DNA of 64,000 bases from positions 237,120,088 to 237,184,087 of the forward strand of contig NC_134700.1 of the NCBI RefSeq assembly GCF_043290135.1, given 5' to 3'. This stretch comes from Rhipicephalus microplus. Lineage: Eukaryota; Arthropoda; Arachnida; Ixodida; Ixodidae. Shown one piece after another: positions 22,950 through 33,830 of this stretch (position 1 is the first letter of the stretch; each line of letters opens with the position of its first letter). Position numbers and translations under genes: made by a program. The notes beneath the pieces are model-generated. The model saw only the letters and a list, made by a program, of their open reading frames with translations, was not told where the DNA came from and ran no database searches.

Positions 22950-23756
22950 TATGGTTACAACTCTCCGTACGAACCCCATTGAACCTCCTGGTCGATTTGA
23001 TAGGTTCACGCAGTAACGTAACCATGCCGCTATTTCTATACGTTGAAGTATGCCCAGTATTCAACCCTGTTATCAAAATTGTGGATAACGCTACGCATGA
23101 CCTAGTGTGTTTCTTAGTTCGTCGTACGGTTGTGATTAATTGCTGATACGAAGTCACCGCGCTCCGGCCAGCAATTTATCACCGCTCTAGGCGTTTCATA
23201 GCCCGGACCATGCGACGCCACGATCATTATTCGCTTTGCAAAGGCGTTCCCCCGAAAGCCACCCTTTCCCCTCCGCGGGCGCGCTAGAGTGAGAGCCAGC
23301 GGCTTGGTATGGTCCGAGGAGAGGCCTTATCTGCGGCTTAATCACCTCCAGCTTTGCTCGTTGGTCCGCGCGTGGCGACTGCGGCTACACTTGGAGCTTC
23401 TAGCAGGAACCAGCGTCAGTTACACGCGGAACTGAATGGTCTTACGACGAGCAGGAAGTAAGAGGCAGAGCGTCAGGAAACGGCCCGAGACTTTCTCTGT
23501 CAACAGCAAATGGAAGGGTATGCTGACGGAAGAATAGTGGGAACAGACTGTTGGATGTACTTCCGCAACACATTGCTTTCTATTTTTTTTTACATTGACT
23601 TGTATCTTTGCTTACTTGTTTTAATCGAGATATTTTGTATGCAAGTTGAATTCGCCGTACTTAATAAGTTCGTCCGGCTTGCAGGTGGTATCGGCTAATT
23701 TTATGCTCAAGCATGGTGCGTTCGCAAGGCCATAGGTTGGCAAAAGAAACTGGAAC
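22950..23756. other. unassigned region
   Basis: No supported gene. A GC-rich patch at 23180-23420 contains a frame reading RNQRQLHAEL, which vaguely resembles Arg/Gln-rich tick repeat proteins, but it is too short to assign. Confidence 0.4.
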
Positions 23757-24000
23757 TCAGTAAGACTCGCTCAAGAAATATATCTTGCACTTTGGACTGA
23801 CTCAAACTAGCCAAAATATTCCCGGACTGAGCTCACACGGACTGACCCTCACGAACATTTTCTTCAACCGGACTCACTCGGACTCACATCCAGCAAATAT
23901 TACTCACCCGGACACGCTCAGACTCTGACTCATGGCTTAATCTCAGTCTGAGTGAGTCCGACTGATTCGGCTCCTGAATCAGTTCGTCGACTTTGGCCCA
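23757..24000 (-). repeat. 41-bp-unit dispersed repeat, copy A
   Basis: On the minus strand this is a chain of GAGTCCGAGTGAGTCC-like words separated by A/T-rich spacers such as GAAGAAAATGTTCGTGAG. It begins with a GACTCACTCAGACTGAG block and ends near a GTGCAAGATATATTTCTTGAG block. The same order of blocks occurs in copy D at 28310-28560. Confidence 0.8.
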
Positions 24001-24884
24001 AGGCTCCAAAGACTCGAGTGACAAAGGTACATAATGCGCAGGTAATGTAATTTGAACGTTTTTAAAAACGAGAGTTATCGAAGCAAATACAAGTGAGATC
24101 CCTCATCAGTATTCTTTTTGAAGCGCGAAGCGAGTGCAAACACGAAGCTAATAACTGCGAGTGCTCAAACACACAGAGAAACACTAAAGTCTCATCCACA
24201 CTTGGCTTCGAAGACGGCCAAAGCGTAAATACTCACTGAACCTTCGCTCATTTCAACTCCCAAGTGCGCGGAAATCCAGAAGATGAGCTAGATTGATCTC
24301 GGAATTTTGATGTGAGATGACTTTACGCTTCACCGGAAGCAGCGCTTTGTCTGCACAATCATGTAAATCACACCATGTAAGCGTCCGGCTCTGGATTCGA
24401 AATGGCAGCCAAGGAGCCAGCACAGACTCTTTTCGACACAATCGCGAACTACCCGTGCGGCACAACAAAACTGACAACCTCTACAAAGGTGCCTTTATGA
24501 AGAGCATGATTTAGATTATTGTTGTCGAGAAAATGGAGAATGGCAGTAGGTGCAGCAGGAGAGTGGTGTACCCGAACACCCCATTTTGCCCAGCCAAACG
24601 AGCCTACAGCCGCTGCTATTAGAGTGTATGTATAGTGAATATATGCTGTCTGGTGGCGCATTTACTGAATTAACAGCTTGAAAAGGTTACAAGTGCTTTT
24701 TATATGCATTCTACATGCATAACATACGTGTGGTATAAAATAAACAGCACTTGAAGCACGTAAGGTGGCTGTGAGAGAAGTGGCTAGTAAATTAGCTTCA
24801 TTTGTTAGCGAAGAGTAGGAAGAAGTTTGAAGTCGGCGGCAGCAGCAATGGGTCGGCAAGAAACAACAAAAAAAAAAAACTTGT
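24001..24884. other. unassigned spacer between repeat copies
   Basis: No gene is supported. A poly-A run lies near 24869-24880. Confidence 0.45.
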
Positions 24885-25085
24885 GTAGCTTATTCAGACT
24901 TACTCATGAAAAATATTTTGCGCTTTGGACTTATTGAGACTCAGACTCCCCGAAGTGTTTTCCGAGCCATACTCTAACTCAACGAAACATTACTGCCCCG
25001 GACTCACTTAGACTCAGATTCGCGGCTTCATCTCGGTTTTTGGAAGCCTACTCATGAGTCTGCTTGTCCAGAATCGTCTTTGTCG
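24885..25085 (-). repeat. 41-bp-unit dispersed repeat, copy B
   Basis: A diverged copy in the same orientation as copy A. The flank GAAAAATATTTTGCGCTTTGG parallels GAAATATATCTTGCACTTTGG at the edge of A. Internal CGGACTCACTTAGACTCAG words are partly lost. Confidence 0.65.
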
Positions 25086-25123
25086 ACCATGATGTCAATG
25101 CTCCATAACACCAATATCTCCCG

Positions 25124-25125
25124 TC

Positions 25126-25221
<96 letters not shown>

Positions 25222-25250
25222 GTCTGTCTGTCTGTCTCTGTGTCTGTCTG

Positions 25251-25305
<55 letters not shown>
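25124..25305 (+). repeat. (TCTA)n microsatellite with TCTG block
   Basis: Tandem TATC units, with an internal run of TGTC/TCTG variants at 25220-25252. It directly abuts the 147-bp satellite. Confidence 0.98.
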
Positions 25306-25306
<1 letters not shown>

Positions 25307-25897
25307 CGACTTCTAGCTCTCCTGGCCGTTTCGCTAATGGTATCGATACCAAACTTGATATGGCCTAACATGGCTGTATGGAAAACATATTTTACTAGTC
25401 ATAACATGAAAATCATGACACGCGTGTCATGTAACAACATTAATACATGCCACGCTCATGATGCGCTAGCGGCCGTTTCGCTAGCTTCACTTATGCCAAA
25501 TTTTGTATTACGCGACGTGAAATAATGACGAAGATATGATACTGATGCAAACATGATAAACGTGAGATGCGTGTCATCTGACAACATGACTACATGCTAT
25601 GCTCATGATGCGCTCGTGGCCATTTCGCTAGCTTCACATGTACGAAACTCGGTATTACGTGACTCGAACGGACGACATAGGTAAATGACACATCCAAATA
25701 TGATAATCACGACATGCGTGTCATGTAAAAACATGACTACATGCCACACTCATCATGCACTCGCGGTCGTTTGGCTAGATTCACATATGCCAAATTTCGT
25801 ATTACGTGACGCCGATGGATGACGAAGGTATGTGACTGGTGCAAACATGATTATCATGAGATGCGTGTCTTGTGGGAACATGGCTACATGCCACAAT
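25306..25897 (+). repeat. 147-bp tandem satellite, about four units
   Basis: The word GGCCGTTTCGCT or its variants recurs at 25324, 25471, 25618 and 25765. CATGCCAC-like words recur at 25446, 25593, 25740 and 25887. Every interval is exactly 147 bases. Units share CTAGCTTCAC, ACATGAC-TACATGC and GCGTGTCATGT blocks but differ by many substitutions, so the array is old. It breaks off near 25897 and a partial unit reappears at about 26269. Confidence 0.92.
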
Positions 25898-26268
25898 CAA
25901 GGCGCCAATACATTTCGACGTGGCGCGGTGCGGGTGCTCGCCAGCGTTGATTTCGTCGCGTCACGCCGGCGTTGCCACGCCAGGCGCCGGTCCTGCCATA
26001 TACTCGCAGGCCTGCGCCGCGCTGCGTTGCTTTGACGCATGCGCATTTCAGCGCGTCCGGCGTCCCTCCGTCACGAAAAGAGGGAGACGCAGTGTTTTCT
26101 GCGTAATGCATCGGCGCGAAATGCAGCATGTCACATTTCGCACCGGTTGCCGTCGGACCGCGCCGGTCACGCCTGGCGTCAGGCTATAGAGTGCTCGCGT
26201 TTTGCTAACGTAGTGTCGCTGTGCCCTGCGTGCACGCGAGTCAACGCTACATTGGAGTATAATGGGCC
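25898..26268. mobile_element. GC-rich insertion splitting the satellite
   Basis: About 370 bases of GC- and CpG-rich sequence interrupt a satellite unit. The left edge is AAGGCGCCAATACATT. The right edge, reverse-complemented, is AAGGGCCCATTATACT, a weak inverted match, so a short TIR element is possible. It contains GACGCATGCGCA, an NRF1-like word, but no coding evidence. The alternative is that the satellite evolved around an unrelated sequence. Confidence 0.45.
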
Positions 26269-26345
26269 CTTCATAATGCGCTCACAGCCGTTTTAATAGC
26301 TCCACATATACCAAATTTGGTTATACGTCCGATTCAAATGCGTCC
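26269..26345 (+). repeat. resumed partial 147-bp satellite unit
   Basis: CATAATGCGCTCACAGCCGT, then TAGCTCCACATATACCAAAT and a GGTTATACGT stretch, match the satellite unit in the same order. This shows the array continued on the far side of the insertion. Confidence 0.75.
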
Positions 26346-26439
26346 GATTTACGTTAAGGGGTATGTGCCACAGAATTTGGACGAATACCTCTACTCACCG
26401 CTATGGCAGGGTTAGTAAAAAACTTCGTGAACGACAAAA

Positions 26440-26625
26440 GTCGGCAAACTCACTCATGAGCAGACTTACCCGGACTCACTCAAACGCAGATCGAGCCGTG
26501 ATGCGAGTAATATTTTGTGAGTCAGTCCCGAGTGAGTCCGGTTGATGAAAGTTTTCGTGAGTCCGAGTGAATCTAATGCGCAATATGTGTTTCAGGAGTG
26601 AGTGCGAGTGAGTTCCCCTTTTGTT
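26440..26625 (+). repeat. 41-bp-unit dispersed repeat, copy C
   Basis: GTGAGTCCGGTTGATGAAAG, TTTTCGTGAGTCCGAGTGA and a terminal TGCGCAATATGTGTTTCAGG block lie in the same order as in copy D, so this copy is on the plus strand. Its first third is rearranged. Confidence 0.75.
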
Positions 26626-26639
26626 TGCTGACCTGTCGT

Positions 26640-26930
26640 CCTGTCTATTCGTCTTCCGCGTTACTATGAGCCTTATCTGGATTCTCGTTTATACTTGGTG
26701 AAGGCCGCGCCAAGCCACAGGCGCCAAAGAAGAGCCTTCTCAGTTGAGATATTCTTGAGGGAAGACGAAGCTTTAGATCGGGACTCAAGTTATGTAGGCG
26801 AGCGTTTGTGAATTCTATCGAGTTCCACTGTACCAATGTGAGGTCAGCACATCTACGTACAAATACTGCAGCTGCGAAACAAACAATCGCCCAGCTTTTC
26901 TGCGAGTGTAACCATTTCAAAGCGTCATGA
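26640..26930 (-). pseudogene. RNase H LINE C-terminal fragment, frameshifted
   Basis: The minus-strand frame contains WNSIEFTNARLHNLSPDL and KLRLPSRI, matching the region after RNase H in the LINE at 45665-47700 (FQRCQFYELDPSLKLKPPS). After a frameshift, the next frame reads EKALLWRLWLGAAFTK, matching ATLLCRLWLGVAFTK there. RNase H itself and the zinc knuckle are absent. Confidence 0.75.
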
Positions 26931-26964
26931 CAAGGACTTACCGAAGCTCTATATAGACTAGATG

Positions 26965-27450
26965 ATCACTTTTTAGGGGCGAAGCTCCTTAGGGCGTGGG
27001 CTGTGCGTCCCCTGTAGCCTGTATGTAGCCACCTCTAGTTTAGTTCTTGCAGTGTTCACTAGATGGCGGTACCGTCCCCTGTATGTAGCCACCTCTAGTT
27101 TAGTTCTTGCAGTGTTCACTAGATGGCGGTACCGTCTCCTGTATGTAGCCACCTCTCGTTTAGTTCTTGTAGTGTTTACTAGATGGTGGTACTTGTAGCT
27201 GATGATGAAAAGATGCAAGATGTTATAAACTAGAAAGCGGTACTTGTAGTTGATGAAAGACGCGAGATCTTATAAAATAGGAATGATGTCACATATGGCG
27301 CGTGTCATTGGTTGAAGGCAATCGTTCGATTTAGTGCGGCGACGTACGCTAGGGGGAGCGATGTAATAAAATCGAGTGGGCAAAATGTACAGAGGATTCA
27401 TGGTTTACCAGGTTTACCTCCGGAGCTTCGCCCACTCATCATCATTCACT
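26965..27450 (-). mobile_element. MITE-like element with 60-bp tandem expansion
   Basis: In element orientation (minus) it begins GTGGGCGAAGCTCCGGAGG and ends GGAGCTTCGCCCCTAAAA, so the ends form a 12-13-bp inverted repeat. Its relative at 29034-29218 shares both ends, a GGTAAACCATGAAT block and a CGCCATCTAG-GAACACT block followed by GGTGGCTAC. In this copy the CGCCATCTAG block is expanded in tandem. It also carries an approximate 50-bp duplication at 27191 and 27242 (ACTTGTAG-TGATGA). There is no transposase. Confidence 0.75.
27014..27193 (-). repeat. three tandem copies of a 60-bp unit
   Basis: The unit (GTATGTAGCCACCTCTAGTT, TAGTTCTTGCAGTGTTCACT, AGATGGCGGTACCGTC) repeats three times with an exact 60-base period. 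Two units are nearly identical and the third is diverged. Because 60 is a multiple of three, the minus strand stays open and encodes a 20-residue repeat, which is probably incidental. Confidence 0.95.
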
Positions 27451-27830
27451 TCGTGGATATGGCGGAATTTTTATCAGAACAAAGGATTCTGGCTCATTGG
27501 CTGGGTCCATCCAAAGCCGAGAAGGCTTTTAAAGCTTTATTACTTTTTTTTTTTTGCGGACAACTGACGATAGAGGCAGACTTGGCCCCGTGTTCTAGAA
27601 CGTCCCGTCATTCAACGTTTCACCGTCACTTGAGAAAGTCAATGGAAGCGCAGTCTCTAGGCAGAGCAAATTACTGCATATCAGCAATAATCGGCAGTGA
27701 TTCTTCAGGCGCCCAGCGTCGTTTTCAGTTGAGCAGCTGCGCAGTGCTCTACTAAGTCAATTGAAGGACGGAATTCAAGTTGAGAAGCGTTTGTGAACAT
27801 GGGGGCTGGTGTCGTATTCTGTTTAACATT
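27451..27830. other. unassigned region
   Basis: No gene is supported; the plus-strand frame at 27312-27755 starts inside the MITE and is unrecognised. Confidence 0.4.
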
Positions 27831-27831
27831 G

Positions 27832-28000
27832 CTTTTTCTCTTTCGCTATCTTTCTCCTTTTCTTTCTCTCTCTCTGTAACATTTCGTTTCTGCCAGCTTC
27901 TAATCACTCTAACCTCTTCCCCACCACAGGGTAGCCAGCTGGTCTAAGAACCGGCTAACCTCACTGTCTATCCGCTTATTTGTTTCCTCCTCCTCCTCCT
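27832..28000 (+). mobile_element. LINE 3' tail, (TCC)n-ended subfamily
   Basis: A CT-rich stretch precedes GGGTAGCCAGCTGGTC, then GGCTAACCTCACTGTC, then TTTCCTCCTCCTCCTCC. This parallels GGGTAGCAAACCGG, then GGTTAACCTCCCTGCC and a CT tail in the RNase H LINE. The trinucleotide tail marks a sister subfamily. The 5' edge is approximate. Confidence 0.65.
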
Positions 28001-28309
28001 TCATTTATTTTCACGTCTACACACATGCATTGCAAAGCAGTATTGTTCATACAACACTTCAATATTTATTGATTGTAGGTGTGAACTACATAGGGGTCGC
28101 TTTCAACACTAACCCCTCCCCCCCCGCAACTCTTCCAGGGAAGTTCTTGATAAAAATATCTCTGTTGTCATTTTTTTTTTCAAGAAAACTGACACCACTA
28201 GTTTGCACACACTCATAAGTCGTATTTGAAGGTTATATATCAAAAGACGCCAGAAAAAGCACCGCTACATTAGTTTTGACACGGATTGACACCATGGTCG
28301 AGAAAGCTA

Positions 28310-28560
28310 ATTCTGGAATAACTGACTCACGAGTCGACTCGCTCGGACTCATTCAGACTGAGAATGAGCCATGAGTCTGAGTGAGTCCGTGCAAGTAATG
28401 TTTTCACGAGTTTGAGTCCAAGTGAGTCGAGTTGATAAAAATTTTCCTAAGTATGAGTCCGAGTGATTCCGTCTGTGGAAAAGTTTCGTGAGTCTGAGTC
28501 CGACTAACCCCTAAATGCGCAAAATATTTCATCAATGAGTCTCAGTGAGCTCCGCAATTT
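28310..28560 (+). repeat. 41-bp-unit dispersed repeat, copy D
   Basis: This is the clearest copy. GAGTCC words start at 28414, 28455 and 28496, exactly 41 bases apart, each followed by a T/A-rich spacer. The outer blocks (GGACTCATTCAGACTGAG; TGCGCAAAATATTTCATCAATG) match copies A to C. The total length of about 250 bases is shared by the copies. Confidence 0.88.
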
Positions 28561-28687
28561 TCTTCGACTTGTGAAAAACGAGGACAGAAATAAATAAATA
28601 AGGAATGAAAGAAGAAACAAACAAACAAATAAACAGACAGGCAAACAAAAAAAGATATAAAGAGATCTTGAAAAATTCCTGCCGAAA

Positions 28688-28768
28688 AAAAAATCATTTC
28701 GAGGCGAGATTCAAGCCCGCCTACTCTCAATTCAAAGGTGGGTGCCTTAACCACTCAGCTATCCAATC
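28688..28768 (-). mobile_element. tRNA-like sequence, probable SINE head
   Basis: The minus strand reads TAGCTGAGTGGTTAAGGC (D arm/A box), then about 25 bases later GGGCTTGAATCTCGCC (T arm/B box). The arrangement is that of a Ser/Leu-type tRNA, but the anticodon arm does not pair and no acceptor stem is visible. A decayed SINE head is more likely than a gene. Confidence 0.5.
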
Positions 28769-29033
28769 ACATTAACAGAGCATAACATAGTCTTGTAGAG
28801 TATAGTGTAGCAACGGGCAGGGAAACGGTAAAAAGTGTGGAGAAGAGAGATGAGATGGTGAGAAAGGAGCTAAGAAGAGGAGAGAGTATGGCGTGGCACA
28901 TAATAATTTTTAAAAAGTATTACCCAGAAATATATGCAGAAAAAATGAGAACATCAAGGAAAGAGAAAGAAGTGGAGAGAGTGAAAAGAATGGGGGAAAA
29001 AAGTCACAGCCCCTCAACGGAGTGAATGATGAT

Positions 29034-29218
29034 GAGCGGGGCGAAGATTCAGAGGGTTTCATCGGTAAACCATGAATACGATCGTTTGCCCGTCTGTGTG
29101 TCTGTTCATCGAAGCATCTCAAACGATTCGAGTTATGCGAGCGCCATCTAGCGAACACTTCGTGGTGGCTACGTCAGATACGGCAGGCAAGCCTACGCCC
29201 TAAGAAACTTCGCCTCTA
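29034..29218 (+). mobile_element. MITE-like element, short copy
   Basis: It begins GGGGCGAAGATTCAGAGGG and ends CGCCCTAAGAAACTTCGCC, forming an inverted pair of ends. It shares GTGAATGATGATGAG at the 5' edge, GGTAAACCATGAATAC, and CGCCATCTAGCGAACACTTC followed by GGTGGCTAC with the copy at 26965-27450, in the opposite orientation. The CGCCATCTAG block is single here. Confidence 0.75.
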
Positions 29219-29220
29219 AA

Positions 29221-32200
29221 ATATGAAGGAAGCATCGCGTCGTCTATAGCGACCAGAATACGCACTACCCAGCCAAGCCTCGCACGCGCAGTATAGCTAA
29301 GCTACACCCACTGATGGAGACATCGGACGCAACCTAAGCTCTGTAGTGCAACCTGGTTGTGCGTGATCGTGTACAGAGGGTCATGAGGCGTCCTGACGAA
29401 GTGAGTACTCCATAGATGGAAGCGGTGCATCTCGAAGATCCACGCGTCGGTCGACGAGGAAGGAGTAGGAAAGGGCCCGGCCCGTGCTTCGATAGGCCAA
29501 GCTTTGAGTGAGTTAGTTCGAATTCACCGCATTTTTTTTTTCGTGGAAAAGCGGCACTTGCTCTTTGCCGTTATGAAAATTTTACGGTACTGAGACGATT
29601 CCTTGTATTATGTTCACGTCTATATCAGACCTTTATGGCAAATTTAACGACGGTGTTCGTAAACAAAGCTGAAACATAAGAAAATCTTTAGACGGAGCCT
29701 GTGCTACTTCATCAGAAGAATACAAACGTCGCTCTTTGCGCTGGATAGCAAAACAGGCCACAGCCTTCCCCTGATTGCCACCCGCACTCTGTTATCTCGC
29801 CAGCCTAGAAGCACTCTACGACTCTGAATACGTGACCCCCTCCTGTCGACCTTGCTGCTGATACGTGCTCGCCGCATGAATTCGGATTGCGTATTGGTGC
29901 GAAATGAATGTCCGTGGAACGTGGCGCGGTTCAGAAAGTTGCTGCGGATAACAGCGTCTTTTATGGCCAACGCCACTCCTCGCGTCTGTCGGCAGTATAC
30001 GCCTGGTGGCGGGCATCCGTCAAGTGCAACGTATAATGGGCATTATTGCTTTTTTTTTTTTGCATCTGTTCTGTTCAAGATTCGGCGCACGCGCGTTCGC
30101 ATGACTGCAAAAGAAAGCAAACAATGCGGCTGTGGCGAACTTTCAGAACAGTTCGCGAATTTATTCAAGAGCATATATAAACAATGCTCTGTAGACATCT
30201 TTCTTCGTATTTGTGGAATTACAAGCGAATGGACCCGACTCCCCGAGTTGAGTTATTCATAATGTGCTGGCTTCGTGCTATAGATATGTTGTAAAGCTTA
30301 TTGTTGTAGGATCAGTCTTCCTGGTAATATAGTTGAATATCTCCATTTGCTTCCTTTGTGCTACCACACACAATGTAGCAAACATGCTTGTTCGTTCGCC
30401 ATGCACCATCGGGACACACAAAACGTTGCGATAACTAGACGCTCCGTAATAGAGTGGAACAATGTGCTCTACACATTCTCAACAACGCCTATATTCTCGA
30501 ATACTTAAAATAAACTGCGTCACACCGTTGACTTCGGAGACACTGGTAACGTTCGCTATTGAGTACGGCCCTTCACACATGTCAGTGCTTCAATTTCTGT
30601 CTCGTTTTTAGGAAACTGGCGGCTGAGCAAGTTTTACCAATGGATCGGTGGGGGCACAGAAGCCAGCACCGAACTTGGTGTGCTTAAGCTGTTTGCCTCG
30701 GTCCTCGAACAACGTTGGGCTCCCGTGCCATCCACACGCAGTGCCTTATTCCCAACCGGCCATGCGTGTAGCAACTGTCTGTGTCTTATCTGGAGCACAT
30801 TTGTACAAACGATTCCACGCGGACACTCCAACACTCTTTTTCACATCTGCATGCTGAACAAAGTGAATGGTTCGAACTCGTCCAGCCAAGCGCAAGTGAT
30901 GTTATGTATATAGCCGTGGTGATGAGGATTAGGAACTATGGTTAAGCTACTTTGTTTCCTCCTTTTGAGGCTTTCGGTGTTTTGCAGTGGCATCGCTAGG
31001 CCTTTGTGACACAACCAAAGAGTCAGTAGCCGTCCCAGAGCAAGTTTCCTACGTCGCGTACTTTCTTTTCTTGTGGCAGGGCTGAACACTTCATTCCACT
31101 CTCTTTGTGAACATCATACGAGGTATGTTTCAAGCACAATCTCAAGCAGTTGGTCACTTTTATTCTTCGATTGCAAAATTACAGACACAGCTTTCCAACA
31201 TTGAGGAAGGGGAGTAGCGTCTGAAGCAGACGACAGCCAATCAAGCGCCTTGCGTTTTTTTGACAAATCCCACACTCGAACATAGCAAACAATTTCTCTT
31301 TAAAGAAAAATAAGTGCTACATTTCTTCTGTTGAATATTAATCACGAGTCATCTAACATTGTAAGTCAAACTTGTTCATTTTCTTGAGAATTAATAAGGT
31401 ATTCGGGGTACCGGCTTTTTTCTCTACAAAACACGACATAGCCGAGTGCTTATGGTACACATTATTGCTTTTCTCTTCCATACTCAAGATTTTCATCTTT
31501 TACCGCTTTCAATGTAAATCTGCGAAGTCGTCGAAGCTAGTGAGGCAATGAATACCACGGTTCCTTCTTTTGCTTTGAAGCAAAGAGCAGCGAATTACGA
31601 GTCGTTATGAACGCCTGTCATGTACAGACCCGCGGCAGTAATTTGTGAAGGCTCCCATCGAGACTGGGGTGGTCCTGCTTGAAGATGTTTTATAATTTCG
31701 CCGACGTTCAGATGCACTCAGTTTTATGCCGAGCCTGCGTTACTCCTTCAGCCGTACCCACCCACTGCCGTGGGCAAAGTTTAAAGTGGCTGCGCTCTGC
31801 AAAATCCTTGACCAATTTTTGAAGATAAACTGCTTCCTTAGCTACAGTTCTCGTGAAACTTGGTTAGGAGTTGATGCCATGAGGAGAAGATCAGCTGACA
31901 CTGCTCGTCGCTTGTTGGGTTTTCGAGATACGCTTGCTTACATGGCTGAAAAGATTGTGGTTTCTTGCGCATTTACATGTTATTTTGTGGCTTTTCTAAA
32001 TCTGATCAGCTGAGTGGAAGAAAGTAATGAAAAAGAAAAAACTTGAGAGAAACGTCGGTGTTTTTTGGGTACCTTGTAGCCGAGTTTGATGCAAGCAATG
32101 TTCATGCCTTTTTTAGGCGCTGGCGCACTCGGTTTTTCGTAATAATGTACGGACAAAACCTGTACCTACCATTAACTTGAACAGTCAACAAATAAAATCA

Positions 32201-32365
32201 CCAACGTCTCATTAAAATAAGTTCACAGTCAATCGCCTGTCGTTACATGTGTTTAATGAAACCCACAGACTTATAGAATGAACTTTTTTCTATGTAGTAG
32301 AATATTGATAGTCAACAGGACGTTGGAGACCTCGCGCGTGAAGGTTGTCTATGAGCAGCTGATTA
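29221..32365. other. unassigned region
   Basis: No gene or repeat could be supported over about 3.1 kb. Plus-strand frames at 29852-30262 and 31726-32013 are open for about 100-136 codons but show no recognised motif, splice structure or codon pattern. Confidence 0.4.
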
Positions 32366-32378
32366 GGAGGAATCCACA

Positions 32379-32631
32379 ATACTGATATGATGATCGCTGG
32401 TGTTTTACGCCCCCAAACTACGATATATGATTATGAACGACGCCGTAGTGAAGGGCTCCAAAAATTTTTAGCACCTCGCATTCATCAAAGTGCACGGACA
32501 TCACACATCGCACGTGCCTCTAGAATTTCGCCTCCATTGAAATGCGACCATTATCACAGGGTTGGAACCCATAACCTTTCGTTCAATAACCGAGAACCCT
32601 GTACACTATATACACCACCGTGGTCGGTGGT
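32379..32631 (-). mobile_element. old tRNA-derived SINE with 9-bp TSD
   Basis: Reverse-complemented, it has a tRNA-like head (CACGGTGGTGTATATAGTG, GGTTATGGGTTCCAACCC), an ATTTCAATGGAGGCGAAATT stretch, and the Ruka-like body CTACGGCGTCGTTCATAATC. A 9-bp duplication GAATCCACA lies at 32370-32378 and 32632-32640. Many substitutions separate it from the Ruka copies, and its tRNA part is closer to the SINE at 20128. Confidence 0.82.
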
Positions 32632-32640
32632 GAATCCACA

Positions 32641-33828
32641 GTCCTGGCGGGTCGCTTCTGACTTCCGCCTATCGACCACTTCCAAAAACAGGAAATAACA
32701 CAATATTCTCTTCGACCAGAGGATACAAACTTGTCAAGCCTTGACACGTTACTTCTGGTGGTGCAAGGCGTATAAGTCTAGCTATTCATATAGCCTAAAG
32801 AATAGTACATAGATGGGTACACGAATCACCTAACTGCCATTTTAAGGGCACTTGTCGAAAGATGTTGCGTCACTGGGTGCCCGCAATAAGGCAGTTACTG
32901 AACATTCGAGGAAACTGCGTCAACAGAAGTGACGCTCGCAGCTTGACAGGGTCGATAACCCGTCGGAGTCCATCTTGCACTTTCAGTACCGCCAGCCTAC
33001 GTAACTTCACGGCCATATAATGAGACGCGAAGCAGAACTGGACGGGGCGAGCGTGTTAGTCGTGAGGCGCCCCCTTCTATAGTTTTTAGGAGCCACTCGC
33101 GGGTGCGCGACCAACTCTTCACAAGCTCTGCGTAAAGTGCTCGCAATATCTTTCACGAGCCCCTTGGGAGAACCGCGAACCGAAGATGTCCCAGGTGACC
33201 AAAAAAGTAAAGGAGGCCCGTCGTCTCGAGAACCACGCGAAGAAACAAGGGGAAGCATAAATCAACGACGCGTAATAGCCAATTATAGTCCCGGTTTGCT
33301 TTTCAACGGTGGACCTTTCATGCGTCGGGGTCCTCCCGAGGAGCGCCGCGCGAGTCGGTCGTTGCTGTGCGGGTGTACGGGCGGGCTCTCTGGAGTCTCT
33401 TTTAGAGGTCACTGTTAAGGGGCTTTTAGTATTGCTTCTTTTGATTCTCGACCATCATCGTGCCTTTGAGAGGGAGTCTGTGCCGGAGGCCTTTCTTCAA
33501 GTTTGTAAGTAAGCAAAAGGTGTTTTACTCATAGTGAAACATTCCTCTTTGAAAGGACGCGTCGTTATTCCTCGAGGCCGCATACGCCACCACTCAAACG
33601 GGTGACTGAAATTTCAATTTTCTGTACACCATGTTCTTTCAGAAGGTGAGGCTATATAGAAATCGATACAGGACATAATGTGTTCGGTAATAAGAGGACA
33701 ACAAGAAATAGACGCAACGTTTCAAATTACACGTAAAGAGCGCGCAAATATGTTTCCGCAAAAAACATAACGCCAGAGGTCTACTTTGCTCTTTTAGGTA
33801 TCTATTCGGTATACTTTAAACAGGCAAA
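32641..33828. other. unassigned region, GC-rich at 33040-33420
   Basis: The GC-rich patch supports overlapping frames of up to 97 codons on both strands and one small ATG frame (33187-33261) rich in Lys and Arg. None is recognised. Confidence 0.4.
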
Positions 33829-33830
33829 TG

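Noticed and set aside
23370..23500. Arg/Gln-rich frame (RNQRQLHAEL) similar to repetitive tick proteins
   Set aside because: Too short, interrupted by a stop, and the resemblance rests on composition.
27014..27193. Possible CRISPR-like array
   Set aside because: Units are contiguous without unique spacers and the genome is eukaryotic.
26973..27218. Protein with a 20-residue tandem repeat
   Set aside because: It is a translation of the 60-bp tandem inside a MITE-like element, open only because 60 is a multiple of three.
33187..33261. 24-codon basic frame in good ATG context
   Set aside because: Too short to distinguish from chance in GC-rich DNA.
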